Part shown: in pieces, positions 26,916 through 35,467 of the stretch | Layout of the letters: each line of letters starts with the position of its first letter | How positions within the stretch are numbered: the stretch's first letter is position 1 | Assembly (NCBI RefSeq): GCF_023016285.1 | Contig: NZ_CP095413.1 | Coordinates: forward strand, 5,346,501 to 5,410,500 | DNA from: Muricauda sp. SCSIO 64092 | GTDB lineage: Bacteria > Bacteroidota > Bacteroidia > Flavobacteriales > Flavobacteriaceae | DNA: 64,000 nt | Direction: 5' to 3' | Program-made: the position numbers and the translations under genes | The notes under the pieces: generated by a model | Databases searched by the model: none | What the model was told of the DNA's origin: nothing | What the model saw: the letters and a program-made list of their open reading frames with translations, nothing else

Positions 26916-27452
26916 ATGACCTCTGCCCTAGCCTTATCCGGACTTTTGGTGTTTGGGTTTCGTCAACGGATGAAAAGAAACCGTATAGCACGTGAAAAAC
27001 AGGAGGAAATCTATAGACGGGAGATAGAACATAAAAAGAAGGAACTCACCAGCCAAACCCTTCATCTGGTGCAAAAGAACACCTTTATCCAGGAGTTGAT
27101 GGAAAATCTGGAAAGCCTGAAAAGCTCTCCCGAAAAGTTCAAAACGAAATTCCGTCGCATGGTGATGCTGCTCAAAAGGGAAAATGCCTCCGACAAGGAC
27201 TGGGAGATCTTCAAAACCCATTTTTCGGAGGTCCATAACGACTTTGACCAAAAACTAAAAACGCTCTATGCCGACATTACCGAAAAGGAAATCCGCCTGG
27301 TCGCCTTTTTACGAATGAAACTGACCAACAAAGAGATCGCGGCTACCTTAAATGTGTTACCTGACAGTATTTTGAAATCCAAATATCGTCTAAAGAAGAA
27401 GTTGGGATTAGATAAGGAGACCGATTTGGGAAGTTTCTTGAACACCTTATAA
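26916..27452 (+). pseudogene. 5'-truncated LuxR-like regulator (membrane helix, coiled coil, HTH)
   Basis: A 178-residue frame with one N-terminal helix (ALALSGLLVFGF), a coiled coil at about 28-75 (REKQEEIYRREIEHKKKEL) and a C-terminal helix-turn-helix (TEKEIRLVAFLRMKLTNKEIAATL). In this phylum such ends belong to regulators whose N-terminus carries TPR repeats or a seven-helix sensor, usually 500 residues or more. A TGA stop lies one codon before the ATG and no sensor segment is found upstream, so this is probably the remnant of a larger gene, though a short expressed form is possible. A second copy of its last 49 residues lies at 28619-28774. Confidence 0.65.
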
Positions 27453-27605
27453 GTTTTACGCTACATGGGCAATCTCTTATAAACAAGTTTTTATATCTTT
27501 TTTTGAGCGAAAAAGACTAATTTTGTTATTGACCTATACATATCTTATATTCCTCTCAGCGTTAGCCATAGGCTAAAAAATTAATAAACCGAAAACCATA
27601 ATGGA

Positions 27606-28472
27606 ATGAAGAACATATTGATAACATTAATACTAGGGTTAATAACTTATAATTCTTTTGGGCAATGGAGTAATACTTCAGATAATGTAACTCAAGGAGC
27701 TGTAAACCTAAGAACCTATCTTCTATTTGATGCGGATGGAGATTTTACTGGTGGCAATTATTTCACAATTCAAGATGACCCAACAGATAATTATCTTAGA
27801 ATGGGATACGGCTTTAACAATCATTTAAGTATTAATTCATCGGGCAGAATTGGAATAGGGACGAATAATCCGAGTGCAAGTTTAGATGTCAATGGGAATG
27901 CATTTTTTTCTGGTAGAGCAGATTTGTTTTCAGGGACAATTATTGGCCCAAAACAAAACTTAAATGGAAAGCTTTGGATTGACAGACATGCCACTCAAGG
28001 GAAAACTTTCTTTACACCTTATGATGACGGTGCTTGGCAATGGGAAAGAGAATTTGGTTACGACCATACGCATAACTCTTGGTATGTATCCAGTAGTTTT
28101 GGAATAGGCACAACAAACACTAAAGGTTATAAATTGGGGGTCAAGGGAAAAATAGCGGCTGAAGAAGTAAAAGTTAGCCTATATAACGGTTGGTCTGACT
28201 TTGTATTTGGAAAAGATTATTATTTGCCAACACTTGAAGAAGTTGAAAACCACATTAAAGAAAAAGGCCATTTAAAAGATATCCCAAGCGCAAAAGAAGT
28301 AGCAAAAAATGGAGTTTTATTAGGGGAAATGAATTCAAAGTTGCTTCAAAAGATTGAAGAACTCACGCTTTATCTCATCGAACAGAATAAGCGAAATAAA
28401 GAACAACAAGAGAGAATTGAAAAGCTTGAAAAGCTTAATTCTGAGCTTTTGAAGAAGTTCAGGAATCAATAA
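27606..28472 (+). CDS. Secreted tail-fibre-like protein with coiled-coil C-terminus
   Basis: A 288-residue exported protein, signal ending NSFGQ. The middle holds the SSGRIGIGTNNPSASLDVNG motif, common in Bacteroidota proteins annotated as tail-fibre domain. The end, from YLPTLEEVENHIKEKGHL through GVLLGEMNSKLLQKIEEL, is the conserved C-terminal region of these proteins, followed by a coiled coil (KRNKEQQERIEKLEKL). Its role is unknown; adhesion or trimeric fibre display are common guesses. The gene is visibly richer in A+T than its neighbours and lies between two truncated copies of a regulator, which suggests arrival by transfer. Confidence 0.75.
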   Translation: MKNILITLILGLITYNSFGQWSNTSDNVTQGAVNLRTYLLFDADGDFTGGNYFTIQDDPTDNYLRMGYGFNNHLSINSSGRIGIGTNNPSASLDVNGNAFFSGRADLFSGTIIGPKQNLNGKLWIDRHATQGKTFFTPYDDGAWQWEREFGYDHTHNSWYVSSSFGIGTTNTKGYKLGVKGKIAAEEVKVSLYNGWSDFVFGKDYYLPTLEEVENHIKEKGHLKDIPSAKEVAKNGVLLGEMNSKLLQKIEELTLYLIEQNKRNKEQQERIEKLEKLNSELLKKFRNQ

Positions 28473-28572
28473 TCATAACGGGCATTAGATTCATAGGCTA
28501 ACTAAGACATCTTGAAAAAGGATTTTGGGTAGATACTTTCAGCGCATTTAGATAAACTAACCCAAGAATTAA

Positions 28573-28612
28573 GATTTCTTACCTCTCTACAACGCTCAGG
28601 GTTCGAAATGAC
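28573..28612. repeat. Partial palindromic repeat, copy 2
   Basis: AGATTTCTTACC and, at 28602-28612, TTCGAAATGAC resemble one arm and the terminal box of the element at 28821-28894. The rest of the element is missing; it abuts the truncated HTH copy. Confidence 0.4.
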
Positions 28613-28618
28613 TTCATT

Positions 28619-28774
28619 TTTTGCGCTTTTCTACGAATGAAACTGACCACCAAAGAGATTGCCGCTACCTTAAATGTGTTACCCGACAGTATTTTGAAAT
28701 CCAAATATCGTTTAAAAAAGAAGTTGGGACTGGATAAAGAAACGGATTTGACCACTTTCTTAAATACATTATAA
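28619..28774 (+). pseudogene. Remnant of a second LuxR-like regulator, HTH end only
   Basis: In frame to TAA at 28772-28774, the last 49 residues (AFLRMKLTTKEIAATLNV onward) match the end of the frame at 26916-27452 at 46 of 49 positions. The DNA differs at about 20 of 150 bases, mostly third positions, so the copies diverged while both were still coding. Homology stops at about 28620, where repeat sequence begins. No start or upstream domain remains. Confidence 0.75.
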
Positions 28775-28801
28775 AATCTAGGCATTCAATCCCACCTGCG
28801 G

Positions 28802-28809
28802 TATCTTTG
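28802..28809 (+). promoter_or_regulatory. Promoter -7 element of the DCC gene
   Basis: TATCTTTG fits TAnnTTTG exactly, but lies 96 bases before the ATG because the palindromic element at 28821-28894 sits between them. The RNA would start inside or just before that element. Confidence 0.5.
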
Positions 28810-28820
28810 CAATAGTAATT

Positions 28821-28894
28821 GTCATTTCGAAATGAGATGCGAAGCATCGATTGAGAAATCTGGATTTCTCGTCGCTTCACTCACTCGAAATGAC
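28821..28894. repeat. 74-bp palindromic element with 10-bp perfect terminal inverted repeats
   Basis: The ends GTCATTTCGA and TCGAAATGAC are exact reverse complements. Inside are two more palindromes, GATGC-GAA-GCATC and GAGAAATC-TG-GATTTCTC, so the whole folds into a branched hairpin. It has no gene and looks like a REP- or MITE-type dispersed element of this phylum. Confidence 0.8.
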
Positions 28895-28905
28895 AAATCG
28901 AAACC

Positions 28906-29319
28906 ATGAACGTGGAACAAGGCAAAAAAATAATCCTCTTTGACGGCGTATGCAACCTTTGCAACGGAGCCATTCAATTTGTTATCAAGCGGGACAAAAA
29001 TGATGTCTTCCGCTATGCGGCGCTACAAAGTGAAATTGGCCAGGAAATGATTGCCGAGCGGGGTATTGATACCGCTAAAACGGATTCCATCATATTGGTT
29101 GCGCCAGGGCTTGCCTATTATACCAAATCAGAGGCTGCACTGGAGATTGCCAGGGAGTTTGGCGGTCTATGGAAGGTATTGTTGGTGTTTAAGTGGGTAC
29201 CTTCCTCCTTAAGGGACAGTCTATATGATGTGGTGGCGCGAAACCGATACAAATGGTTCGGTCGCAAGGATCAATGCATGATTCCGACCCCGGAACTGCA
29301 GGCTAAATTTTTGGGTTGA
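28906..29319 (+). CDS. DCC family thiol-disulfide oxidoreductase (DUF393)
   Basis: A 137-residue protein of the DCC family, named after its conserved Asp-Cys-Cys. The motif is visible as FDGVCNLCNGAIQFVI, followed by FRYAALQSEIG and the characteristic KSEAALEIAREFGGLW. These proteins have a thioredoxin-like CxxC and lack a signal peptide, so they are thought to be cytoplasmic thiol oxidoreductases of unknown substrate. The ATG at 28906 comes 11 bases after a palindromic element that separates it from its promoter. The gene stands alone, followed by a 107-base gap. Confidence 0.9.
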   Translation: MNVEQGKKIILFDGVCNLCNGAIQFVIKRDKNDVFRYAALQSEIGQEMIAERGIDTAKTDSIILVAPGLAYYTKSEAALEIAREFGGLWKVLLVFKWVPSSLRDSLYDVVARNRYKWFGRKDQCMIPTPELQAKFLG

Positions 29320-29426
29320 CTCATTCAAACCTCCCCTTCCCTAATCCATTTTCGGCATTGGATCACTTGGTGTTTTTAAACTGTTTTTTTTGATGGAAGT
29401 TTGATTTCAATTTTAAACTGACCGTC

Positions 29427-31460
29427 ATGAAAAATCTCATCGTATTCCTGTTATGGATCCCCAGTATCCTTTTCCCCAATGACCAAAAGGTTCCTTCCAA
29501 AATCAAGGCCGTTACCGTTTATTTAAGCGGAGCCCAAATCACCCGAACCGCAACATGTACCTTAAAGGAAGGCTCCAACGAAGTAGTTTTCACAGGACTT
29601 TCCCACAAGATCGATGAAAGTAGCATACAGGTTTCCGGACTTGATGCCGTTTCCATCCTTTCCATAGCCTATAGCATCAATTATCTGGAGAAATCGGAAA
29701 GTAATCCGCAGGTAAAGGAGTGGGAAGATCGAATCAAAGCGTTGGAACATCAAATCACCTTGTTAAAAAATCGAATCCATGGGTTGGAGGAAGAGGAAAA
29801 GGTAATTACCACCAATCGGATGGTGAGTACGGCAACTCAGGCCTTAAACCTGGAAAAGGTAAAGGAAATCAGTCAATACTATCGTGAGCGCATTACGGCC
29901 ATTAAGAATGAAGTATTCGAAACCAACCTGGAAATCGATGCATTGAAAATGGAGGTCACGATGCTACAAAAACAATTGGCCGAAGCCAATGGCGCCCCTG
30001 AAGAAGAACAAGGGGAAATCACCATTAAATTTGATGTCCCAAAGGCCACCAATCTAATGATGACCCTAAAATATATGGTCAATGACGCTGGCTGGGTGCC
30101 CAATTATGATATTAAGTCCACAGCATTGAATGCTCCCCTTAGCCTTGCCTATAAGGCCAACGTTTATCAAAATACAGGACAGGACTGGAGCAAGGTCAAT
30201 GTAGTGCTTTCCACAGGAAATCCGGACTACAACATTAGCAAACCCAAATTGGACGCCCACTACCTTAATTTTACCACGGCTTATTCCAAAAGGTATTCCC
30301 CTTCCCAAAAGAAAAAAGGTTATGCCTTTAATCCAAGTGTCAAAAAAGTAGCGGGTACAGTAACCGATGCTTCTGGGCTGCCCCTGCCTGGAGTCAATAT
30401 CGTAATCAAGGGAACCAATAAAGGCACCCAAACCGATTTTGATGGCAATTATAGCCTTGAAGTGCCCTATGGCCAGGAACTCAACTTCAGTTATATCGGT
30501 ATGATTGATCAGGACATTCCACTGTATTCCTCAATCATTAATGTAAGCATGGAAGAAGATGCTCAAAGACTGGAGGAAGTGGTGGTCACTGGTTATAGCG
30601 GCCAAAGCCGTAATTTGACCGGGGCGGCTTTAGGAATACGGATACGGGGAGCTGCTTCCATTAAAAATTATGCTGAACCCCTTTATATCATTGATGGTGT
30701 TCCCGTGGATGGTTTTGTAGAAGGCGATTTGGATGCCAGCGAAATTCAAAACGTGGACATCTTAAAGGGAAGTGATGCCACCGCCTTATACGGTAGCCGT
30801 GCCGCAACTGGCGTAATCCTGATCACCACTAAAAAAAGTAATACCAAGGAGGGTGCCACCAAAACGGAATTTGTCATCAAAAAGTCCTATTCCATCCCCT
30901 CCAATAATGACATTACGGCCATTGAGATCAATACCTTTAGGCTTCCAGCGACCTATGAGTATTTTGCGGCTCCGATCATCAATGAAAATGTATTCCTAAC
31001 TGCCAGTTTTACCGATTGGGAAAAGCACCAGCTCTTGCCCGGTGAAGCCAATATATATTTTGAGGGAACCTATGCGGGAAAGACCGTATTGGATCCCTAT
31101 ACCACCAAAAAGGAAATGGTACTTTCCCTGGGAATTGACACCAATATTACCATTACCCGAAAACAGGAACGCAATTTTAAAAGCAAATCGTTTACCGGGA
31201 ACAACCGTATTCTGAACAGGACCTATAACCTGGAAGTTAAGAACAACAAGGGTGTCGCCATTGACTTGAAGTTGGTGGACAGGATTCCCAAATCCCAGGA
31301 CAAGGAAATAAAGGTGGATGATGTGGTCACCAACAACGCGACCTACGAAACAAAAAAGGGCCTGCTGACCTGGACCATGAACCTAAAGCCCTTGGAAAGT
31401 AAAACCGAACATTTTTCCTTTCAAGTAAAATATCCTCGGGGAAAATACATATCGCTTTAA
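29427..31460 (+). CDS. DUF4140/DUF4139 (MuiA-like) protein with inserted CarboxypepD-reg and TonB-plug domains
   Basis: A 677-residue exported protein. After the signal peptide (about 1-17) comes a DUF4140 domain (about 25-125, KAVTVYLSGAQITR), a coiled coil (about 90-190) and the first part of DUF4139 (about 205-290, NLMMTLKYMVNDAGWVPNYDI). From residue 308 a carboxypeptidase regulatory-like domain (VAGTVTDASGLPLPGVNIV) and a plug-like domain (about 378-472: EEVVVTGY, PLYIIDGVPV, LYGSRAATGVILI) are inserted. DUF4139 then resumes to the end. CarboxypepD-reg plus plug normally starts SusC/RagA outer-membrane receptors; here no beta-barrel follows. The frame is intact across both joints. The plug could dock to a TonB-dependent barrel or to periplasmic glycans; this is inference. 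Confidence 0.85.
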   Translation: MKNLIVFLLWIPSILFPNDQKVPSKIKAVTVYLSGAQITRTATCTLKEGSNEVVFTGLSHKIDESSIQVSGLDAVSILSIAYSINYLEKSESNPQVKEWEDRIKALEHQITLLKNRIHGLEEEEKVITTNRMVSTATQALNLEKVKEISQYYRERITAIKNEVFETNLEIDALKMEVTMLQKQLAEANGAPEEEQGEITIKFDVPKATNLMMTLKYMVNDAGWVPNYDIKSTALNAPLSLAYKANVYQNTGQDWSKVNVVLSTGNPDYNISKPKLDAHYLNFTTAYSKRYSPSQKKKGYAFNPSVKKVAGTVTDASGLPLPGVNIVIKGTNKGTQTDFDGNYSLEVPYGQELNFSYIGMIDQDIPLYSSIINVSMEEDAQRLEEVVVTGYSGQSRNLTGAALGIRIRGAASIKNYAEPLYIIDGVPVDGFVEGDLDASEIQNVDILKGSDATALYGSRAATGVILITTKKSNTKEGATKTEFVIKKSYSIPSNNDITAIEINTFRLPATYEYFAAPIINENVFLTASFTDWEKHQLLPGEANIYFEGTYAGKTVLDPYTTKKEMVLSLGIDTNITITRKQERNFKSKSFTGNNRILNRTYNLEVKNNKGVAIDLKLVDRIPKSQDKEIKVDDVVTNNATYETKKGLLTWTMNLKPLESKTEHFSFQVKYPRGKYISL

Positions 31461-31467
31461 AACCTTT

Positions 31468-31495
31468 GGGTGGCAGAAATGTCACCCTTTTTTTG
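31468..31495 (+). terminator. Intrinsic terminator after the DUF4139 gene
   Basis: An 8-bp stem GGGTGGCA/TGTCACCC with one G-T pair and a GAAA tetraloop, followed by seven T. It starts 8 bases after the stop and ends against the convergent gene's stop. Confidence 0.9.
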
Positions 31496-31496
31496 T

Positions 31497-32237
31497 TTAG
31501 TCAAACGAAATTGGATCCGTCAGTAATTTGATGATCTCTTCGTCGCCCTCAAATTGTTTTTGCCAGTTGTAGACCACTTGTTTATAGGGATTATACCCCA
31601 ACAAAACCAGTTTTTGATTCCTGTAATTTTCAACCATACGATAGATTCTGTTCGGACTTTTCCCAGGGTTTGAATCCAGGTATGATTTGAGCTGTTCGCC
31701 TATAGCCTCCCTCCAGGAGAGCGATTCCAGCAAATCTTTTCGTGTAATTTCATCCAAGCCCGGAGCCTCCTTCATTTTTTCCATTTTGGCTTTTGAAAAC
31801 AATTGTCGGTTTAAAAGGGAAACCCATGGTTGCTTTGGGGCGTCTTTAAACTTTTTCTTGACTTCTTCAATGGATTTCCCTTCAATGGATGTTAAAGCAA
31901 CATAAATGGAATCCGGTATAACCACATCACGCTGCAGCAATCCCAACAATGCCCTTCCCGGACGGGCAATGATATAGTTATGATGATCAATCCTTTCTTT
32001 GATCAGAATGGTATCCACCCTAAGGACGTCATTTTCATCATAAAGCTCGCGTTCTTCGGTGATCAAAAACAGGGCCTCCTTCTCATCGTAGCGGTTTAGG
32101 TCCCCATAGCTCCCAAAGACATACAGGGTTTTGGGAATAGCGGAATGTCCGCTTTCCTGTGCATACAACTTTGGGCAAAAAAGGACAGCACTAAGGGTAA
32201 TGATTCCAAACCAACGCCCTATCCGGGACAGTTTCAT
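31497..32237 (-). CDS. Exported protein of unknown function
   Basis: A 246-residue protein when started at ATG 32237, which gives a normal signal peptide (MKLSRIGRWFGIITLSAVLF, ending KLYAQ); the frame extends 13 residues further with no signal character. The mature part is mixed alpha/beta with a helical C-terminal half (NPGKSPNRIYRMVENYRN, NWQKQFEGDEEIIKLL). No family is recognised and no catalytic motif stands out. It is convergent with the DUF4139 gene and divergent from the next exported protein. Confidence 0.7.
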   Translation of the reverse strand: MKLSRIGRWFGIITLSAVLFCPKLYAQESGHSAIPKTLYVFGSYGDLNRYDEKEALFLITEERELYDENDVLRVDTILIKERIDHHNYIIARPGRALLGLLQRDVVIPDSIYVALTSIEGKSIEEVKKKFKDAPKQPWVSLLNRQLFSKAKMEKMKEAPGLDEITRKDLLESLSWREAIGEQLKSYLDSNPGKSPNRIYRMVENYRNQKLVLLGYNPYKQVVYNWQKQFEGDEEIIKLLTDPISFD

Positions 32238-32581
32238 AATAAAGTGTATTAAGTGTCTTAAAGTAGGGCAAAGCACTGAACACTTCGCAAATTCGTGTAT
32301 GGAAGGTGTCCTTTTATTTACATTCGGTTACAAAAGGTTCATATGTAGTGATTTTCCATGCTAAGAAACGGAATCGCAAAAATTTTAAGAAAATAATAGT
32401 CGTACTACCATCTTTTTAACAATAGCTGGCATACAATTTGTTACTTCTTTAGGTAAAGGCCAAAAGGCTTGGGCACGGTTATGGGTGAATTTCAATAGGA
32501 CCACAACGGAGAATTTTCCTTTACGTCGTACCAACGTTTTGGCTCAGAAAACTACTAATATTAATTCAAAATAGTTGTGCT
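32238..32581. other. Divergent intergenic region of 344 bases
   Basis: No gene is supported. The region separates two divergent exported-protein genes and is A+T-rich in its middle (32370-32450). No TAnnTTTG match with correct spacing was found for either gene; the promoters are not resolved by eye. Confidence 0.4.
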
Positions 32582-33412
32582 ATGAAAAATCTAATTACGC
32601 TCTTTCTTGTTATGTGTTCGGTATTGGCCTTTGCGCAAGGGAGCACAAAAAACGACATCATTTTTACCAAAGATGGTCAATTGATTCAAGCTAAAGTCGT
32701 AAAAGTAACCGCTACCACGATCAGTTTCAATTATCCTGGGGAAACGGTTATCAATGAAGTTGAAAAAAGTGCCCTGGAAAAAATTGTATTTGCCAGTGGG
32801 CGTACCCAAACCTTTGGGAAAAGTGCTTCCACACCAACAAAAAAGGGAGAAACCGTTTTCGTCCCTGCGGAAAAACCCGGGCCTATTCCCAAAGAGGAAA
32901 TCTTCCTTAATGAGCGTATTGAGGATATGAGCATTGCAGTTGTTCCTGCATCGTTCAACAAAAATGGAAACTACAGCAAAGAACTCTCCAGTGAACTGAG
33001 CAGTTACATTACGGGGTACCTGGCCAAAAAGTCCGCGGAACACCAATTGAAGATACAGGATATGACCAAGACCATACGCAGTCTTGTGGACAATGGTATT
33101 GGCTATCAGGAATTGAAATCGGCTTCCATAAGCCAGTTGCGAAATGCTTTGGGCACCGAGTTTTTATTAAAGATTGAAGTTGAGGAGAATCAAACCAAAA
33201 CCACCGCCAAGGCTGGAGGTTTCTTTGACGATGCCAAGGAAACCGTAAGTGGGAATACCAAAACCACTGTCCATTTAAAAGTTTACGGCATGGAAAATGA
33301 CAATGAAATCCATATGGCCTCCATGACCTACGAGCAAATGAAGCCAACAAACAATTGGCAAGCCTTGTCCGGATACATGATTGACCAGTTCATTGCTTTA
33401 AAAAGCCTTTAG
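32582..33412 (+). CDS. Exported protein of unknown function
   Basis: A 276-residue protein with a signal peptide ending LAFAQ. The first mature segment (DIIFTKDGQLIQAKVVKVTATTI, described as a short beta-rich unit) is common to many Bacteroidota exported proteins that sense or bind; it ends near residue 75 (LEKIVFASGRTQ). The rest, from about 115, is helical and beta mixed (ELSSELSSYITGYLAKKS, IDQFIALKSL), reminiscent of lipoproteins of the CsgG/LPP20 type, but this is not certain. A clear terminator follows 11 bases after the stop. Confidence 0.7.
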   Translation: MKNLITLFLVMCSVLAFAQGSTKNDIIFTKDGQLIQAKVVKVTATTISFNYPGETVINEVEKSALEKIVFASGRTQTFGKSASTPTKKGETVFVPAEKPGPIPKEEIFLNERIEDMSIAVVPASFNKNGNYSKELSSELSSYITGYLAKKSAEHQLKIQDMTKTIRSLVDNGIGYQELKSASISQLRNALGTEFLLKIEVEENQTKTTAKAGGFFDDAKETVSGNTKTTVHLKVYGMENDNEIHMASMTYEQMKPTNNWQALSGYMIDQFIALKSL

Positions 33413-33422
33413 ATAGTTATAC

Positions 33423-33457
33423 ATCCCCAATCCTCTATGGGTTTGGGGATTTTTTAT
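33423..33457 (+). terminator. Intrinsic terminator
   Basis: An 8-bp stem ATCCCCAA/TTGGGGAT with a loop of about 8-12 bases, followed by six T and an A/T-rich tail. It lies between a plus-strand gene and the convergent QEGLA gene. Confidence 0.85.
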
Positions 33458-33473
33458 TTACGAGGAATACCGG

Positions 33474-34646
33474 CTACTTTAGGTTGTTCAGAATAAAATC
33501 CAAGGTAGTATTGGTATTCAATTTTTGGTCAAAAGAAAGGCTTCGATGGGTTATTTTATGTGCTAGCCCCAATTTGCCAAGGTGTTTGATGTTTTCGAGG
33601 TCGTCCAGGGAGATTTTTCCCATAAACAGCACGTCCATATCCTGTTCTTGCTTGTACCGCTTGTAGATTTTTCTTAGACCACTAAGGTACAACCGGTCTT
33701 TTGTGAAACCTCCACCCCGATGCGCCCGTAAGGTAATGCTAAAGGCTTCCTCCCTATTGAGCTTGTATTTGTTATGGATTAAGTCAAAGGTGTCCGCAAA
33801 ACCGTAGCCCTTGATCAAACTATCCGAAGCCATGACCCGATAGGCCAATTCCTTTAAACGCTTTAACGTCAACGCCCCGCCCATGTATTCGCTCAATACG
33901 GCCAAGCCCTCCTGTGCTTCCACATTCGTGGGCATGCCGTTGGAAAATATTTTTAGTGGTTGCATTAGGCCATTATACGTGGTGACCAAATGCACCCCTA
34001 TTTCATGATGTGCAAGCGTTAGCAATTGGTTCTTACTGAATTTGGCGTTCTTTTTAATAATAAGGGTCTTTGAGCTATTGCTTACCATGGCCTCTGCTGC
34101 GATATGGGTCGAAAACCTGATGTTCAATGGAAAATCGTACTGTTTCGCAAACTCCAAAAAATAGTCCCTAGCCTCCAAAGGGGTATGGACCTTTTGCATA
34201 TCCAGGGATAGGGGCTCATCTTCATAATGAAGTATAAACTGCGCATTCTGCACGTCTTTTTCCGTTGGAGTCCCATAAACACTAAGGGAATTGTAATAAA
34301 AGCTTTTTCCCTTACCAATGGTTTCTATGCACTGGATCATATTGGAGTAGTAGTTGATGATTTCCTCATACATTCTCCGAATGGTATCATCCTCTATACG
34401 CTCCAAGCGTTGTGCAAAGAAGAGACGCTGTAGTTTGTAGGGATTGAACTTTACCTTGGGATAATTAAAATGCGGTTCAATGGTATATTTTGATGCAAAA
34501 AAGCGGTGCTTTTCCTTTTCTACATTAATGGGATTGACATAACTGAGCAACTCGATCTTATGAATCAATCGGTCTAAGTTGCCGTCTATTTCAAAAACAT
34601 GGGGAAACTCTTGCTGCAGTTGCTTTTGGTCTTGGGTAGCTAACAT
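33474..34646 (-). CDS. QEGLA-motif (DUF1704/MATCAP-like) putative zinc metallopeptidase
   Basis: A 390-residue protein of the TIGR02421 / DUF1704 family once called flavohaemoglobin expression-modulating. The name motif is VEAQEGLAVL near residue 243-250. Before it, LAHHEIGVHL gives His214-Glu215-x3-His219, an HExxxH zinc site; Glu246 of QEGLA is a likely third ligand. Eukaryotic relatives (MATCAP) are tubulin tyrosine carboxypeptidases with the same HExxxH. No signal peptide, so cytoplasmic. It is the last gene of a tight minus-strand operon: its start overlaps the amidohydrolase stop by 7 bases. Its peptide substrate is unknown, possibly a product of the ATP-grasp ligase in the same operon. 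Confidence 0.88.
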   Translation of the reverse strand: MLATQDQKQLQQEFPHVFEIDGNLDRLIHKIELLSYVNPINVEKEKHRFFASKYTIEPHFNYPKVKFNPYKLQRLFFAQRLERIEDDTIRRMYEEIINYYSNMIQCIETIGKGKSFYYNSLSVYGTPTEKDVQNAQFILHYEDEPLSLDMQKVHTPLEARDYFLEFAKQYDFPLNIRFSTHIAAEAMVSNSSKTLIIKKNAKFSKNQLLTLAHHEIGVHLVTTYNGLMQPLKIFSNGMPTNVEAQEGLAVLSEYMGGALTLKRLKELAYRVMASDSLIKGYGFADTFDLIHNKYKLNREEAFSITLRAHRGGGFTKDRLYLSGLRKIYKRYKQEQDMDVLFMGKISLDDLENIKHLGKLGLAHKITHRSLSFDQKLNTNTTLDFILNNLK

Positions 34647-35467
34647 GTACTCTTTTCAAACTCAGTGGCCTGCAAAGGTATCAATTCTTGCAATTGTTTC
34701 TCCACCGTGGCCACAACTTCCGGAAAGATAACGCCCGTGAGCTCATCGCAGTATATTTTGGAAATCTCGGTCGCCAATACCAGGGTATTTGCAAAGTGTT
34801 TTGTGATGTATTTTAAAAAATGGCCGTTCCCCTGAAAGGTGTCATTGATTTTTGATGTGGATGCCATACCATAAGGCAGGCTTAACCCACCAAGTTTGGT
34901 ACTCCATGAATCCACGATGGCCCCAAACCGATGGTTATCAATATTGGTCGTTCCCAAATTCCAGACCGGTACTTCCCGCTCCCAACGTTTCCAGTTGTAA
35001 CTGTGCATATCAAAGACAATGATCTTAGGGAACAGTGTTTCCAGTTTGGCCACTAAAGCATGGACCACCTGGTAAAAACCATCGTGTTTTTTAAGGCTTT
35101 TTTGTTTCATTTCGTTGGACAGTGGTACTTTCCAAAGCTGTTTTCCCCAAGCTGTATCAAAAACCGCGCTTTCCGGAGGTCGATTTAAATCATATTCAAA
35201 TCTACTGTCCAGTCCTGCAATAACTATGGGATGGGATTGAACCATCTGTTTGGTACAGGGGTCTTCCTCATACCAACGTTCATATGCCGTGTGCAAACAG
35301 TTTTCCCAAAGTTCTTTGCGGAACTGATGCCCATCATGCACGGCGCCACAGATATAGGGCACATAGCCATCAACCTTTATCGTGAAGGAGTAATCCTCCG
35401 AAACGGCTTCAAAGGGAATCTGCTGGTTGATGTTCGAAATGATCTCAGGAATGGAAAGCCTATGCAT
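34640..35467 (-). CDS. N-formylglutamate amidohydrolase family protein
   Basis: A 275-residue protein of the N-formylglutamate amidohydrolase fold. Visible family segments are GAVHDGHQFRKEL, DRPP-like NRPPESAVFD, and IVFDMHSYNWKR with metal-site His. ATG 35467 is preferred over 35503 because it limits the overlap with the upstream ATP-grasp gene to 8 bases. The classical enzyme removes formyl from N-formyl-L-glutamate in histidine breakdown, but no hut gene is near. Placement between an ATP-grasp ligase and an HExxxH peptidase suggests action on a glutamyl or N-blocked peptide instead. Cytoplasmic by lack of a signal. Confidence 0.85.
   Translation of the reverse strand: MHRLSIPEIISNINQQIPFEAVSEDYSFTIKVDGYVPYICGAVHDGHQFRKELWENCLHTAYERWYEEDPCTKQMVQSHPIVIAGLDSRFEYDLNRPPESAVFDTAWGKQLWKVPLSNEMKQKSLKKHDGFYQVVHALVAKLETLFPKIIVFDMHSYNWKRWEREVPVWNLGTTNIDNHRFGAIVDSWSTKLGGLSLPYGMASTSKINDTFQGNGHFLKYITKHFANTLVLATEISKIYCDELTGVIFPEVVATVEKQLQELIPLQATEFEKSTC

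Noticed and set aside
29427..31460. Annotation as a SusC/TonB-dependent receptor
   Set aside because: Plug and CarboxypepD parts are present, but the flanking sequence is DUF4140/DUF4139 and no outer-membrane barrel follows.
34640..35467. Assigning the amidohydrolase to histidine breakdown (hutG)
   Set aside because: No other hut gene is in the window and the gene is embedded between a ligase and a peptidase.
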